Source: Monodelphis domestica (lineage: Eukaryota > Chordata > Mammalia > Didelphimorphia > Didelphidae). From it: 64,000 bases of DNA. Below are positions 1 through 12,300 of the stretch, in pieces. The stretch lies in contig NC_077232.1 in the NCBI RefSeq assembly GCF_027887165.1, forward strand, positions 77,839,369 through 77,903,368, given 5' to 3'. Each line of letters starts with the position of its first letter. Position 1 is the first letter of the stretch. Both the position numbers and the translations under genes were made by a program. Below the pieces are notes generated by a model that was not told the origin of the DNA, did no database searches, and was given only the letters and a program-made list of their open reading frames with translations.

Positions 1-1250
1 AACATCCCAAGACTATCCTAGAAAAATTTTAAGTGTAACATATTAAACATATATGCACAAAATGGCATAGCATCAAAATTCTGAAAGAAGTTATATGAGT
101 TACAGGAGGAAATAGATAAGTAAAACTTTACTAAAATATTCTCCTCTTGAAAGTAGGTAAATCTATCCAAAAATAAAGAAGAAAGAAGATAAGAAGGTAA
201 ATAGGACTTGAGAAAAGTTAGACATGGTAGACCTCTGGAGAAAACTAAATGGGAATAGAAAGGAATATACATGGCACCTTCACAAAAATTGACCATATAA
301 TGAAGCACAAAAACCTCACAACCAAATAGAGAAAAGCAGAAATGTTAAATGTATTCTTTTCAGGCTGTAATGCAATAAAAGTTACATTCAAAAGAATAGC
401 AGAAAGAAAGACTAAAAATTAATTGGAAATGAAATAATTTTATCCTAAAGAATGGGTCAAAGAACAAATCATAGAAACAATAATTTCATTAAAGAGAATG
501 AAAACAATTATACAACATATCAACATTTATGGGATGCAGCCAAAGCAGTATTTAGGGGGAAATTTATATCTCAACATTTACATCAATAAAACAAAGAAAG
601 AGCAGATTAATGAATTAGGCATGCAACTAGAAGAACTAGAAAATGAACAAATTAAAAATCTCCAATTAAACACTAAATTGATAATTCTTAGAATCAAAGG
701 AGAAATTAATAAAAATGAAAGAAAGAAGCCCATTGAACTAATAAATAAGACAAGGAGTTGATTTTAAGAAAAAATAAATTAAATAAACTTGGTTAATTTA
801 ATTTTAAAAAAGAAAGAAGAAAATCAAATTATGAGTATCAAAAATGATAAAGGTAAAATCAGAAGCAATGAAGAAGAAATTAAAGCAATTATTGAGTTAT
901 TTTGTCTAACTATATGTCAATAAGCCTGACGATCTAACCTAAAAAGGTGAATATTTACAAAACTATAAGGTGAACAAAACCAGGAGAGAAGGGTATACAG
1001 TAACAAAAATACTGAATGATGATCAACGGTAAAAGACTAAACTATTGTCAGCAAAACAAAGATCCAAGATAACCCCAAAGATTCATGATTTTTTTTTAAA
1101 AATGCTATCCTTGGCCAAAGAAGGAATTATTGGAGTCTGATTGCAGATCAAAGCATGCTATCTTTTACTTATTTTCTTCATGAGATTTTTATTGTATATG
1201 TGACATGGCTTAAGGAATATAGATATGTATTGCATATAAGTAACTGTATA
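1..1250 (+). mobile_element. LINE-1 ORF2 relic and degraded 3' part
   Basis: This is an old L1 fragment cut by the window start. Positions 498-761 still translate into a stretch that matches the L1 ORF2 region between endonuclease and reverse transcriptase (tryptophan lost, then AK-A-F-RGK-like, followed by an [20 protein letters not shown] segment and ending in INKTRS). From about 960 the text jumps to L1 3'-end-like sequence (an 'aaccaggagagaa' block and a 'ggagtctgattgcagatc' block), so a large internal part is missing. Many stops and indels make it non-functional. Confidence 0.75.
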
Positions 1251-1369
1251 ACATGAAAGATCTCCAAAAGGTAATTGTTCATGGGAGTAGGGCTGCTAAT
1301 GGAGCTCTAAAGCAAGGTTAGGGCTGGACAAATGGATTTCCCAAGCATCAGCATAATGATGATAATTGA

Positions 1370-2080
1370 ATTCACAGGAGCTAAGTGAGACAGTATAGAG
1401 GGAGATGATATTGGGTCCCAAGACAGAATCTTAGAGAACAGTTGTGGTTGGGAGATAAGACCTAGATTAAGATCCAGTAAAGGCATCTACAAGTCATAAT
1501 ACCTAGGATTTATATAGCACCTTCTATGTGCCAAGTACTGTGCTAACTATTTTATGAATATTTTATAAAATTATTCAATTAAAATATGTAAAACTACTTT
1601 GCAGTCACAAAAATCATTAGGAGAGAACAATGTCTTGATAAACCTAGAGAAAATATTCAACAGAAAGTGCCAGAGGCTGCAGAGAATTCATGAAGGATGA
1701 GGATTGAGAAAGGGCTGTTAGATTTGGCAAAGAGATCCTTGGGGACTCTGGAGAGGGAAGTTTCGTGGAAGGATAAGGTCAGAAAAGGAGGTAGAAATGG
1801 GAGGACTTGGAATTGATCAGGTATGTGAGATGAGGGCAAGGGAGAAGTCACGGATCAGGCCAGAATTATGAACCTGAGACACTGGAAGGATTGTGATATC
1901 TTTGATGGAAGTAGGAAAGTCTGGAAAAGAAGTGAATTTGGGAAGGAAAGACGATGTAATTGGAATCTTACCATGCCTGTTACTAGTCGCTGTTTCATAG
2001 AAAAAATTAAGTGTAGAGGGTGATGGAGGAAAGAAGGCTCACTCCCTGGCACGAGGGTGGCAGTCAAGGGGTGCCTGCTG
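1370..2080 (+). repeat. Old unnamed interspersed repeat, downstream part
   Basis: The block containing 'ggctgcagagaattcatgaa' and 'tttggcaaagagatcctt' recurs, diverged, near 37930-37990. It resembles the downstream part of an ancient therian repeat whose typical text reads 'gccattggatttggcaa...gagagcagttt'. I do not assign a family name. ORFs here are repeat shadows. Confidence 0.4.
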
Positions 2081-3110
2081 AAAGTTCAAAGGGAAGTAGG
2101 GATATAAGGGGAAGGGTATGAGGACGTTGGAGAGTAAAGGGGCTACAGACGATCCTGCCCCCCCAACAGCTGTTGCAGGTGGCAGGGTTGGGGGCAGTTA
2201 GAGTTGCCCTGAGGGGTTCGCATCAGTCCCTCTGGAAAGTCTAGGAAGGGGAATGGAGTTTGGGAATCTTTCATGAGTAGACAAAGCCTGTGTGGGGAGG
2301 ATGCATTTTTCCACACTGGTTGATTACAAATACACTTTAGGGGTCAAGCCAGTCAACTTTGGAGACCACTTTCCTACAGTATTTTTTCTGCATCTATTTA
2401 CCCCTCCTATTTTATAATGGGGAGGGGGCAAGATGATCCAGCCAGTGCTGCCCTGCCTCCTTAAAAAAAAAAAGTCAACTCTTTGAGGGACAGTAAATGT
2501 TCAAAATCTTTTTATTCCTACTTTCCCAGCAACATAGTCAAGGCAACAAGCCTACTATGTGCCAAGAATTGTGTTAAGATCACAAATATTTGTTGAATAG
2601 AATTTTGTGGCCAGGTCATCTTCCCACCTCCTAGAGACTTGGGGCTCTGTGATTCCTGAGGGCTTCCAAAGGTTTTTTGTTGGTTTTTTGTTTTGTTTTG
2701 TTGTTTGTTTGTTTTTTTACAGGCAGGTGGCCTCCTTCAGGTACAAATTTGACCTAGATGGGGCCTCTGTGAAATCACCAAAGGTGCTGAGCTCTGGGGA
2801 GGGAACCCAGCTGGCTTCCGGTTTCAGGGATGATTTGCAGAAGTATTGTGTGGTTTCCAGTAATAGGTGATAGAGAAGCACAGGGATGGTTGTTTTCATT
2901 TCTAATTATAATGTGTGATCCTTCCAAGTTCAAGAACTAGTGAGAGAGAAGCGAGTTTCTTTATGAACTGGTTTGGGAACAAATGGATGGTTTTTGTTCA
3001 GCATTTTAAATCCAGGCTCCTGATCTTGAACACCAAACTTTCCTTAAGCTCACTTATATTTTCTCCTGCTGGGGCAAATGGTGCTCCGTAGCTAACTCTT
3101 CATTCTTTTG
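2081..3110. other. Unassigned sequence with T-rich tract
   Basis: No gene is supported. A T/G-rich run at 2672-2718 ends in a good splice-acceptor-like 'ttttttacag' at 2711-2720, followed by an open frame to 2870. No convincing donor follows it and I recognise no protein, so I do not call an exon. Confidence 0.3.
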
Positions 3111-3249
3111 CCAAGCTATTGCTCAGCTCCTATTATGTCCAAAGATCCATGCTAGGTTCAGCTTTCCATTTCATTCAACTGGCATTTATTAAGCACCTAA
3201 AGAACAACAACAACAACAAAAATGCATCCCTGCCCTCAAAATCTTACAT

Positions 3250-3925
3250 TCTGCTACTAATTGTTGTTGTTCAGTCATGTCTGATTCTTCGTGACCCCAT
3301 TTGGGGTTTACTTCATAAAGGTACTGGCTTGCCATTTCCTTCTCCAGCTCATTTTACAGATAAAGAAACTGAGGCAAATGGAGTAAAAAGGTTTCCCTAA
3401 TGGCACACAGCTGGTGGTTGGCCATTTCCTTCTCCAGCTCATTTTACAGATAAAGAAACTGAGGCAAATGGAGTAAAAAGGTTTCCCTAATGGCACACAG
3501 CTGGTGGTTGGCCATTTCCTTCTCCAGCTCATTTTATAGATAAAGAAACTGAGGCTAATGGAGTGAAAATATTTCCCAGTGGAATATAGATGGTGGTTGG
3601 TCATTTCCTTCTCCAGCTCATTTTACAGATAAAGAAACTGAGGCAAATGGAGTAAAAGGGTTTCCCTAATGGCACACAGCTGGTGGTTGGCCATTTCCTT
3701 CTCCAGCTCATTTTACAGATAAAGAAACTGAGGCAAATGGAGTGAAAATATTTCCCAGTGGCATATAGATGGTGGTTGGTCATTTCCTTCTCCAGCTCAT
3801 TTTACAGATAAAGAAACTGAGGCAAACAGGGTTAAAGTGACTTGTCTAGGGTCATACTAGTGTCTCAGGCTAGATTTAAATTCAGGTGCTCAGGACTCCA
3901 GGGCACTATCTAGCTGTCCACTACA
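3250..3925 (+). mobile_element. Marsupial CORE-SINE (MAR1/Ther-like) with internal tandem expansion
   Basis: The left end ('gttgttgttcagtcatgtct', 'cgtgaccccatttgggg') and the right end ('gggttaaagtgacttgtctagggtca', then 'ggactccagggcact...ctagctgtcc') are the two ends of one SINE that also occurs at 40640-40860. The middle has been expanded by tandem duplication (3331-3830), which makes the copy about 450 bp longer than usual. Confidence 0.7.
3331..3830 (+). repeat. Tandem array of 89-90 bp units inside a SINE
   Basis: Five full units start at 3331, 3421, 3511, 3600 and 3690, with a partial sixth at 3779. Each begins 'gccatttccttctccagctc' (or 'gtcatttcc'). Units 1, 2 and 4 carry the tail 'ggtttccctaatggcacaca' (type A). 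Units 3 and 5 carry 'atttcccagtgg' and 'atatagatggtgg' (type B). The order is A-A-B-A-B-partial, so a two-unit higher-order repeat has begun to form. Confidence 0.92.
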
Positions 3926-4139
3926 ATTCACCAAACATTTACCAGGTGTTGGTCCTTAAATAGCCCTGCCATCTAGGAGCTCACATTTTACTGGCATTCT
4001 GTGAATTCGTAATTGCTATGCTTAATTGTTTCTGTAATAGGATTTTTAAGTTTTTCTAAGTTGCAACTGCCAAAAAGTTTATTTGCCGTCCTGAACTACC
4101 TTCCTCTCCATCGAGGGGCGGGAAAGAAAAGGCAGCCAA

Positions 4140-4345
4140 GTGCTCTCTGATTTCTCCCATGCATCTGGATTACGGTTGTGTACTTTGTTCTCTCGGTTCC
4201 ACCACTAGATTGTAAATTCCTTGGGTGCAGAGACTGTGACAATTTTTCTGCCTTTGTATTTTTTGTATGTGCACTACTTACAGGAGGGGGCTTAACACAC
4301 GGTGGGGGCTTAATAATTGTCTGGATTCCTGGATTGCAGGGGCAC
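4140..4345 (+). mobile_element. LINE-2 3' end fragment
   Basis: The order 'actagattgtaaattccttg', 'cctttgtatttttt' and 'gcttaataattgtctggat' follows the L2 3'-terminal consensus (Ile/Leu-rich ORF end, then 'gggcagggactgt...ctttgtatc...cttaataaatg'). It is diverged and lacks any ORF. Confidence 0.55.
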
Positions 4346-4729
4346 TAAAGTTGTATAACAAAAGATTTTCCAGGGAAAAGTCCCAAGAGCTATTCAACAA
4401 CCTTCCTAGTGCCTTTCTCAAGGGAGACCCGTCATGGATGGCCTGGAAACAAAGGTGTGGGAAGGATTTTCATGATTTGGGGGAGGTAGTAGGCTAGAAG
4501 ATGGCTAGGATTCCCTGCAGTTATAAGTCAATGAACAAATTTTATCTGTTCTTTTTACCGATATTAATTGAAAAGAACTACAAATAATACTCTACGCATT
4601 CTTGGCATAGATCATCTTTGCAAAGTTAGCCAGAAAGAGTTGTAGTTATTAAGAGTAATTGCATATAAACATACAGGCGGTATGAAGTTGCCGTCCCAAT
4701 GAACTGTTTCTGGTTAATCAGACAATAAG

Positions 4730-4947
4730 TGGGGGAAGCTGGGTATTTCAGTGGTTTAAGAGTCAGATCTGGGGATGGAAGATCCTGGGTTCAAATGTGA
4801 CCTCAGATACTTCCCAGCTGTGTGACCCTGGGAAAGTCACTTAACCCCCATTGCCTAGCCCTTTCCACTCTTCTGCCTTGGAACCAATATAAAATATTGA
4901 TTCCAAGATGGAAGGTAAGGGTTTACAAAAAAAAACAAACAAAAAAA
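4730..4947 (+). mobile_element. tRNA-headed marsupial CORE-SINE with target duplication
   Basis: Head with a pol III B-box-like 'gggttcaaatgtgacc', core 'cagctgtgtgaccctgggaa', and tail 'ccaagatggaaggtaagggt' followed by an A-rich run. It is flanked by a 14-bp near-perfect target-site duplication: 'aatcagacaataag' (4716-4729) and 'aatcacacaataag' (4948-4961). It is a full-length copy in the + direction. Confidence 0.9.
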
Positions 4948-4954
4948 AATCACA

Positions 4955-5830
4955 CAATAAGCATTTATTAATCAAGCAATGGGGACCCAAAGAAAGACAA
5001 AAGACAATCTTTGCTTTTAAGGAGCTCACAATCTAATGGGGAAATTAAAGAAACAACTATGTACAAACAATGTTTATGGGATAAATTGGAGAAATTCAAT
5101 AGGGAGAAGATACTGGCAGGAGGAGGGATGGGGAAAGGCTTCTCCTGGAAAATGGGATTTGAAGGAAGCCAGAAACGGGCAGAGATGGGGAGATAATTCT
5201 AGGCAGAGGGGGCAGCCAGTGCCAATATCTCAAATAGGGAAATTGAGTGTGTGTGAAAACTATCAGAGGCCAGAGTCACCGGATCACAGACTACGGATGA
5301 TAGGAAGCACAGGACGTAAGAAGCCTGGAAAGAATGTGGTGAAGGGTTTTGAATGGCATTAGATTTACTATTTTACCTTGGAAGTGATAGGGAGCAACTA
5401 GAGCTTACTAAGCAGGTGATGTGGTTTTGGAGGCTGAATAAAGGAAAGAACTGGAGTGGAAAGACTTGGGGCAGGCAGACCTTCTAGTGGACTGTCATAG
5501 TGGATAAGCTGTTCGTTGTTGAGGGTCTGCAACGGTGGAGGACAAAAAGGGGAATATCCAAAAAGGCAATATCAGCTGAGAGGAGTCTGAATGCATTGAG
5601 GATGATGCCTAGATTGTGAATCTGGGTGAACAGATGTCCTTAGTAGTAATAGGAAAGCTAAGAAGAAGAGCGAGTTTGGGTAGAAAAATGAGTTCAGTTG
5701 GGCACATATTGGGTTTAAGATGTCTAATGGGAAATCTCGTTGAAGACAGATAAAATTGATATTCTGGATGGTAAACTCCTGCCTCTTTCAAGGTCCTTAA
5801 GATGACTGGCGATTGAATCAATGGTAGGCA
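4955..5830 (+). repeat. Old unnamed interspersed repeat, long copy
   Basis: It starts with 'aataagcatttattaatcaa' and continues through 'aaggagctcacaatctaatg', 'aaaggcttctcctggaaaatg', 'gatagggagcaactagagctt' and 'gatgactggcgattgaatc'. The same ordered landmarks occur near 33080, 37350, 52335 and 63260. This is an ancient therian family that I cannot name with certainty. The short ORFs in it are not genes. Confidence 0.6.
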
Positions 5831-5949
5831 GAGCTGTTATCATTCACAAGTTTTTTGTGTGACTAGCAAGACCTGCTAACCACCGAGCCTTCATCCAAGT
5901 GCTGTGGCAGAGGAAGGAAAACATTGTAAAATTAAAAAAAAAAGGTGTA

Positions 5950-6180
5950 GATTTGGAATCAGAGAAAGATGGAGTCAGTCTAGATTTGGGACTCGGATCT
6001 GATACTTTCCTATTTGTGCAACTCTGGTCAGGTTCCATTCTTTCTGTTGTCTTCAGATTTTTTTTTACTTGTACAATGAAGAGGGCTGAATTAAATGACC
6101 TCTGAGGTCCAGCAAGAGTCTTCCTTTTTGTCATTCTTTGGTTAGATTCCTTTCTAGCTCTAAATCTATGATCCTGTTAA
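5950..6180 (+). mobile_element. MIR-like CORE-SINE, diverged
   Basis: The text follows the MIR layout: 'gatttgggactcggatctga', a 'tgtgcaactctggtca' core, 'tacaatgaagagggctgaattaaatgacctctgagg', and an end 'tctagctctaaatctatgatcc'. No target duplication is visible. Confidence 0.5.
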
Positions 6181-7635
6181 GTCTCTAGTCAGGAATCATG
6201 CACTGAAAAGATGGACAAGATGATATCTGAGGTCTCTTCCTCAGCTTTAGGACATGGAAGCAAGTGGAGGGGAAAGTCAATGATTCTAAGAGAAATAGAA
6301 CTTTATGCATAAAATGGCAGTCATTTAATCTAGCTTCCTTTGGAGGAGAAAAAGAACCAAAATGGGAACATAGTTTATATAGCTAAATGTCTTTAAAAAA
6401 AAAAAACAAAATAAAACTATAGGTTCAAGGGTTCTTATGGATCCTATTTTTGGATTTTTAAAAATTCATAATTGAGAGAAATGCTAAATTATAGGGAGAA
6501 ATTGGTAAAAATGAAGTTGTGACTTTTTCTCCCCCATCCAAGTTCATGGATCCCCAGAAATCTATCCCTTGGTTAAGAACCCCTATTATAATTTGTTGTT
6601 GATTTACTATGCCTCCACAAGAGAATGTACTCCTCTCCTAGAAGGGGTAAGAGAAAAGCTCTTTGTAATAAAGAATAAACAAACATAAAATATCCATTTA
6701 TTTAAATTAAGCCCAAAGATGTACACATCCTTTAACCAAGAAAGGCTAAGAAAGGTAATCAAGTGATCTTGGGCCCAAATATCAACTAAGTGAACTGAAG
6801 GCTGGGCTAGAAACCAGGCCTCTGACCCACTTTAGTATGGATGTGCCATTAGATGCAACTTAACTGATGTAGAGGGAAGTGAGTTCAATGGCTTAAAGAA
6901 TCCAGCTCCAGAAGTCAAGCTTTTATACGATGTCAAGGGAGTATTTCTGTTTCATGTCATTTATAATGAGCAATTTCCCTCACCAGCTTGCCTCAAAGCC
7001 GAGTTCTTCCATTAGTCATGGCTTCTGCCCAGTAGGTGATTTTTTGAATTTTAATTCATTAACAGATACAAAGCTTCTGTTTTTGACCTAACAATCTTGG
7101 TGTATAAATAAGTGCTTTTCTTCTTCAAAACAGGAAGTCTTGTGTGGCAGGCCAAATCAGAAATTAAATCACTGGTACTTCTGACCTTTTTCCTACCCAT
7201 TTTAACACCATCAAGGAGGCCTCAACCGGGTTAAAAAAACTACCTTTCAAGAAAGGGATCGTGTATCACCTTCACATTTTTATCTTTGGCCAAGCTGAAT
7301 TAATTAAAATGTATAAATGTCTATGATGATACTTCACATTATCTTCTGATAACCAAGAAATATTTCCAAGGTACACAAACCCCTCCCAACAACCACTCCC
7401 ACCCTCAACTCCAGTCCTCTCTCCCTCCTCCCATCACTGCCCCCAATTTCATCTTTTCCAGAGACTCCTCAGCAACTTAGCCTCAAAGGCTGCCTAGGGT
7501 GGGGCCCTGTCATAAATGTGAAAATAAAAATACATGCTTTGTTCTGATGCTGAACAAAGCCTAGGCAAGGTCAAGGAATCATTAGGGACTTCTAAAAGAA
7601 GTAACATTTAAACCAAATTAATAAGCAGAAAGCCA
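6181..7635. other. Unique-looking sequence downstream of the gene
   Basis: I see no coding frame, RNA gene or clear repeat. It lies downstream of the minus-strand poly(A) signal. The 7100-7500 part is less AT-rich and has no repeat landmarks, so it could hold conserved DNA, but nothing in the text proves it. Confidence 0.3.
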
Positions 7636-7639
7636 CATA

Positions 7640-8544
7640 TGCAAAGCAAAATGTCTTTTATTGAATTCAAGGACTAGGTTCTGTCTAGTATTGCTCAAGG
7701 GATCACCTCCTGGGGAACTGATCATTGCATTACAAAAGCCCCCTAAAAGTTCAAGTGCTCTTTGTCTGACATTCTACTGAAGCACAGAAAATATCATATT
7801 GACCACCAAGCTGGGAAACTACTTGAATTTTTAACCCTCCTGAATTAGCATGGCTTCAGGCTAGAAAACAGATTCAAGTAGTGAAGGCTGGGGAAATATT
7901 AAACCAGTAAGGTTACTGCCATATTTTCACCAAAAAGTCTGAATGGGGTGGGTGGGTATACTTTTTGTCTTCTTTCAAGAGGTTTTGTAACTACTCACTG
8001 CATAAAGGTGGACAAGTACTTCTGACCAGGTGTCAACCAGAGACCTGAAGAGTTCTGATCACCAGATACCTGAACTTTTGTTACCAGTTTTTCCCAGTAA
8101 GCACTTTAACAAAAGGAACGATACCCACACTAGAATCACTGTAGGCAGATTTACTTTAATAAAATGCCCTTCAGAAAATTCATCTCAAAATAGATAAGCT
8201 TTCTCCAGAACTTGTAAAAGCCATAAAAATGCAAAATACTTTTGTTAGGAAATTTTTAATCAAAATTACTCCTTAATGTCCAAAATAACATTTAACCTAT
8301 TTTTTTTCTGTCCATATACTGATTAACAGACTATAAACAGGTGATATCACTTCGTTTCCCATTCCCCCCACCTGAATGTTTGTCCTTTTTTTTGTCTTTT
8401 TTTGGTTTTTGTTTTTTGTGTTTTTTTTTTTTAAACACAGGCCCTGAATGGCCACTATAGACATTCAGGGATATGGATTACTCCTGGCAAAGGTAATCCA
8501 CTATCATTGGAAATTGAGGCAACCTCACTGATTCTAACTAGGAC
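7640..8544 (-). other. Putative 3' UTR of the minus-strand gene
   Basis: This is the sequence between the stop codon of the terminal exon and the AATAAA signal. It contains an A-rich tract on the minus strand (8385-8433) and no recognisable repeat. Length and repeat-poverty fit a 3' UTR. The boundary is inferred from the hexamer alone. Confidence 0.5.
7657..7662 (-). terminator. Poly(A) signal AATAAA of the minus-strand gene
   Basis: The minus strand reads AATAAA here, 0.9 kb downstream of the stop codon at 8545-8547. Cleavage would be expected about 10-30 bases further, near 7630-7645. It is the best hexamer I found between the stop and 7600, but no transcript evidence is available. Confidence 0.55.
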
Positions 8545-8877
8545 TCAGTTGTTTTCGATCTGCTCCAGATCTAGGTCTCCACAGTCCAAAGGAAATATGC
8601 CCTCTTCAGTGCTCTCACAATCACTTGGGGCTTCCTCATCGCTTTCACATCCTGCAGCTGCTTTCGTACAATCCCTTGTGCTGAAGCCAATTTGGCATGG
8701 TCCATGATGTCTAACTTCATCCAGCTGCTGCTCTTTCACTGGACTGGAACCAGGGGTGATGATGCTCATGAGGTCATTGGAGTCACATGGGGAGGACACA
8801 ATTGTCTTCATTTGGGTATCATCTTCATCATCATCTTCATAATCAAGGGAGCAAAGACTTTTTGAATTTTTTAGAGT
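8545..8877 (-). CDS. 3'-terminal coding exon of an unidentified acidic protein
   Basis: The minus strand reads a good acceptor, a T-rich tract ending 'ttttattgcag' (8878 upward), then 110 in-frame codons and TGA at 8545-8547. The exon starts in phase 0 with TLKNSKSL. It encodes an acidic cluster (DYEDDDEDD, residues 13-21), an SSP and a TPGSSP motif (residues 28-30 and 44-49) that could be phosphorylated by proline-directed kinases, a second acidic Ser/Glu run (ESDEEAPSDCESTEE, residues 79-93), and the C-terminus DLDLEQIENN. No membrane segment, zinc finger or enzyme motif is present. It looks like a disordered regulatory tail. The even codon usage, absence of frameshifts, exact splice acceptor and downstream poly(A) signal make it the one convincing coding sequence in the window. 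I do not recognise the family and give no function. Confidence 0.75.
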   Translation of the reverse strand, partial: TLKNSKSLCSLDYEDDDEDDTQMKTIVSSPCDSNDLMSIITPGSSPVKEQQLDEVRHHGPCQIGFSTRDCTKAAAGCESDEEAPSDCESTEEGIFPLDCGDLDLEQIENN

Positions 8878-9119
8878 CTGCAATAAAACAAAACACAAAA
8901 TTAATGTATTTTGCTACAGCTACAGAACAATAGGTGGCTAATTTTCTTGATTTGTCATATTTTTCACTTTGATTTTCCTTAGTGCTCAGCAGTATACAAT
9001 GGATGCTTGTTTATTTAAATGAGTTTTCAGTTTAATTACTCATGTTTCCCTAAGTTCACATCTTAAAGATAACTATGAATAGCCATTTTGTTATTTAAGT
9101 TTTTTTTTTCTTTGCTAAT

Positions 9120-9310
9120 GTTTTTAATATAAGGTCATAAGACCAGAGATTTAGAATTGAAAGATTTTCTCATCCAACTCACTTTTTATAGATGAGGAAA
9201 ACTAATGTCAGAGTTGATCGTATGAGGTAGTTAGTGGCAGGGACAGGATTGGACCCTAGATCCTCCATTCAAAATCTATCATGCCTTTTACTATACCAAG
9301 TTGTTGACAT
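9120..9310 (-). mobile_element. MIR-like CORE-SINE, antisense
   Basis: The + strand shows the reverse MIR order: 'atagatgaggaaaacta', then 'aggtagttagtggcaggga', then 'ggaccctagatcctcc' and a 'ccttttactatacca' end. Diverged, no target duplication. Confidence 0.5.
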
Positions 9311-12300
9311 AAGTAGTAATGGATGACCGAGAAATCTCTGCTTAGAAACCAATGAAACAAAATGAGAACAATTTTTTTTTAGATTTTAGAATCAGAATAA
9401 ACACTGACCATTTAAAACTGAGTATATCTGATCAAACGGTCAAAGTACCAAAATCAGTGAGTTCCTTGCAACTTAAGTAGTTTATGCCCTTCAAACCACA
9501 ATTCCTCAACAATGGGTTTGGTGCTAAGAATATAAAGATTCCCCTCAGATAATAAAATATCCCATATTGCTAGAAAATCAATAGCATATTAATCAGGGTC
9601 AATTCCATCGTAATGCCAAGTGAATGAGTTATGTTGGCATTTTAGTTCAGCTGAAGATCAACCCATTGTTATTTTTAGATAAAATTCTACTTCTCAAAAT
9701 GAAGATCAGATCCTGTGCTGGTCAATAGTAGTCCATTAAATGTCCTCTGCTTTTTTCATCCACATTTTGTCACAAAACTGGGACATATCCAATGGAATTC
9801 ATCCTTTATTCAAATAAGATAAACTAGACTAGAAAACTTTCATTATTCCTTGAAAGTTCAGGTAGCTACATATTTAAGATCCCAGTTTTTACTCTTTTTT
9901 GATTCTTTAAAAACCAGATGATAAGCTTATTTTATATTTAAGCTTGCAACTTGACCAGCAGAAGACATGTCTACACAAAGATAATACATATACATAAATA
10001 CTCATTTAAAATGAGTATTTATAGGTGAAATAAAAATATGACTCAACATATTATGAATTATCTTATAAATGTACATAAATTATTTCCTCTAGGTTTTAGT
10101 ATATTTATAATTCTTCCTTCTAATACTATTATAATTAAATAATTGTATTTTTTCTATAACTCCAAAGACTCAAAGCTACTGGACCTAACCTTTTAGAGCA
10201 TGTTCTACCTGACAGATGGTACCAATGACAACTGCTGAGATGTCATTGTAACATGTACCAAATTCACAGATTGCAATTGTGCAGCTTAAGCACTACAAAC
10301 AGCAGGCTTCTTAATGACTTCCAGTTTGTGTAATTTATAGAAGGTGTTCTTGTAATAGTTACCATGTCATTAATACTTGTAAAAGAAAAATGGAAAACAG
10401 CTAAAAATCCAATAAAAAAACTTTTAACATGGAACCCAAGATCTAAAGCTTCCAGAGACTTGAAAAATAAATTACTTTTTCCTCATGTTGGTTTTATTTA
10501 TTGAGTTTAAATAATACACATATTTAACATCCCGTCTGCCTGACAGAAGCCGATTCTCTCTGTAATATGCTTATAAATCAACAAGGAACATTTGTTTCCT
10601 TTGAAACAAAGAATCACAATTTAGCAAACATTTATTAAGGACCCCCTATGCTAGGCACAGAGTATAGGAAGACAAAACATGAGTGCCTGCCCTCAATTAT
10701 TGATTAAGAGAGAGTTTTCCTCGGGGTTGGCTAGTAAAACTCTTCTCATTAAGAGCGGAGGAGGAAATGCGGAATCCAGAGATGTACAGCCCCAAGTCAC
10801 TGGACAAAGAAAAGACCATTACCTATGTGCATATAAATAGATAAATTTAAAACCTAATATATGAGGAGTAAATTTATGAATCTCTAAAATCATTAAGTCA
10901 ATTGAAAAGCTTTACCCCTAGAGATTAAGCACCTTTCTTAAAAAGGTTATTTGTAAATGAAGTGTAAAATGGTGGCCTAGCTCCACAGCACGGAGGAGGG
11001 TAACTGCCCACCCACTTGTCCCAAAAACTAAGGACTAAAGTGGGTTCACACATACCCAGCAGGGAAGGCAAGAGCAACTTGTTTAGGAAATAGTCTTCAG
11101 AAAAGATATTGAACTGGACAATATGAAAATCCAAGAAGAGGTGTAGCAGAACTCAATGTACTCAACATATGTCTTTGTATACTAATAATGTAAGATAGAA
11201 GTTACAAAAGGAGAGAAAAAAATCAGATTTCTCCAGTTCTTCAGCTCTTTCACCCCCTCTCTCCAGTTCCTGTGTAAGGAGTGGCATGGTAAAATGGCTG
11301 AATTTTGACTTTTTCTGGAAACAAGGATAGTGAAGGGGAACTAAAACATCCTTGAAGCCTCCCTTTCCAATCAAACAAGTCAGACTCACATTTAATTGAA
11401 AGCAAAATAATGTTTAAGTGTTCTACCAAACTTGTGGTTCAGAAATTCACAATGAAATCACTGTATGGAAAGGGGGTGGGGGTATCTAACAAGAATTCCA
11501 TGGGTCCATTTGATACAGTGGTTCTTAATCGCATGCAGTACACTATGAAACATAGATTATCTGCTGGTCACCAACATCATCAAGAAGCTTTTGTTAGATG
11601 TTATTTCTTTTGGGAGAAATCCATCAAGGATAATGTACAAATAGCTCAACAAAAACTACATTAACTTTACAAAGATCTATAAGAAAGTGAAGCACCTCAT
11701 CCAAGTCAACTTTCAGAATTCTAATAATTGCTTCTCATTTTAAAACAAAGTTAAAATCCAGAGGCTCCACATATCCATTAACTGAACTTTAAAGAAAGCC
11801 AAAAACCTATGTAAATGACTGTGTAAAACATTTCAAGGAAACACAAAAACTAGTTAAGGACTTATCTGCTCAGATTTGTCACCAAGTACATGAAGGAACT
11901 AGGACTATACCTAGAAAAGGCAAAGAAATGTTTTGCATTTAAAAACAGCCAAGTATAAGAATTCTGACACTGACTCTGGCTCAACTATCTCTATACACAA
12001 AAAAAGTTTGAAAGCCAGTCTGGCTTCCTTTCAAACAATTTCATTGTTGTTGAGTGGAAAAATAAACATTGGTAATCAACATGCTAAAGAGAGAAATTCT
12101 GGTATAAATAGCTTCCATTAGAACTGTCTATGGAGTAAACACATGATTTCCCCCCCTAATCAAACAAATTCATACTTTAGGATAGAACCCCCTTGTTTCC
12201 TCACCTCAAGAAACTCACTGAATATTCCAGTTAACTTTCTGGAAAATTACAGTTAGGCAAAGTCAAAGAGGTTAATAGATTCAAAAATATTTTTTTTTAA

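Noticed and set aside
2711..2870. Possible + strand exon after a strong polypyrimidine tract
   Set aside because: No usable donor or stop context beyond chance and no recognisable peptide.
3308..3783. ORFs with a repeated 30-residue pattern, looking like a repeat protein
   Set aside because: The pattern comes from the 90-bp tandem array inside a SINE (90 is a multiple of 3, so frames stay open).
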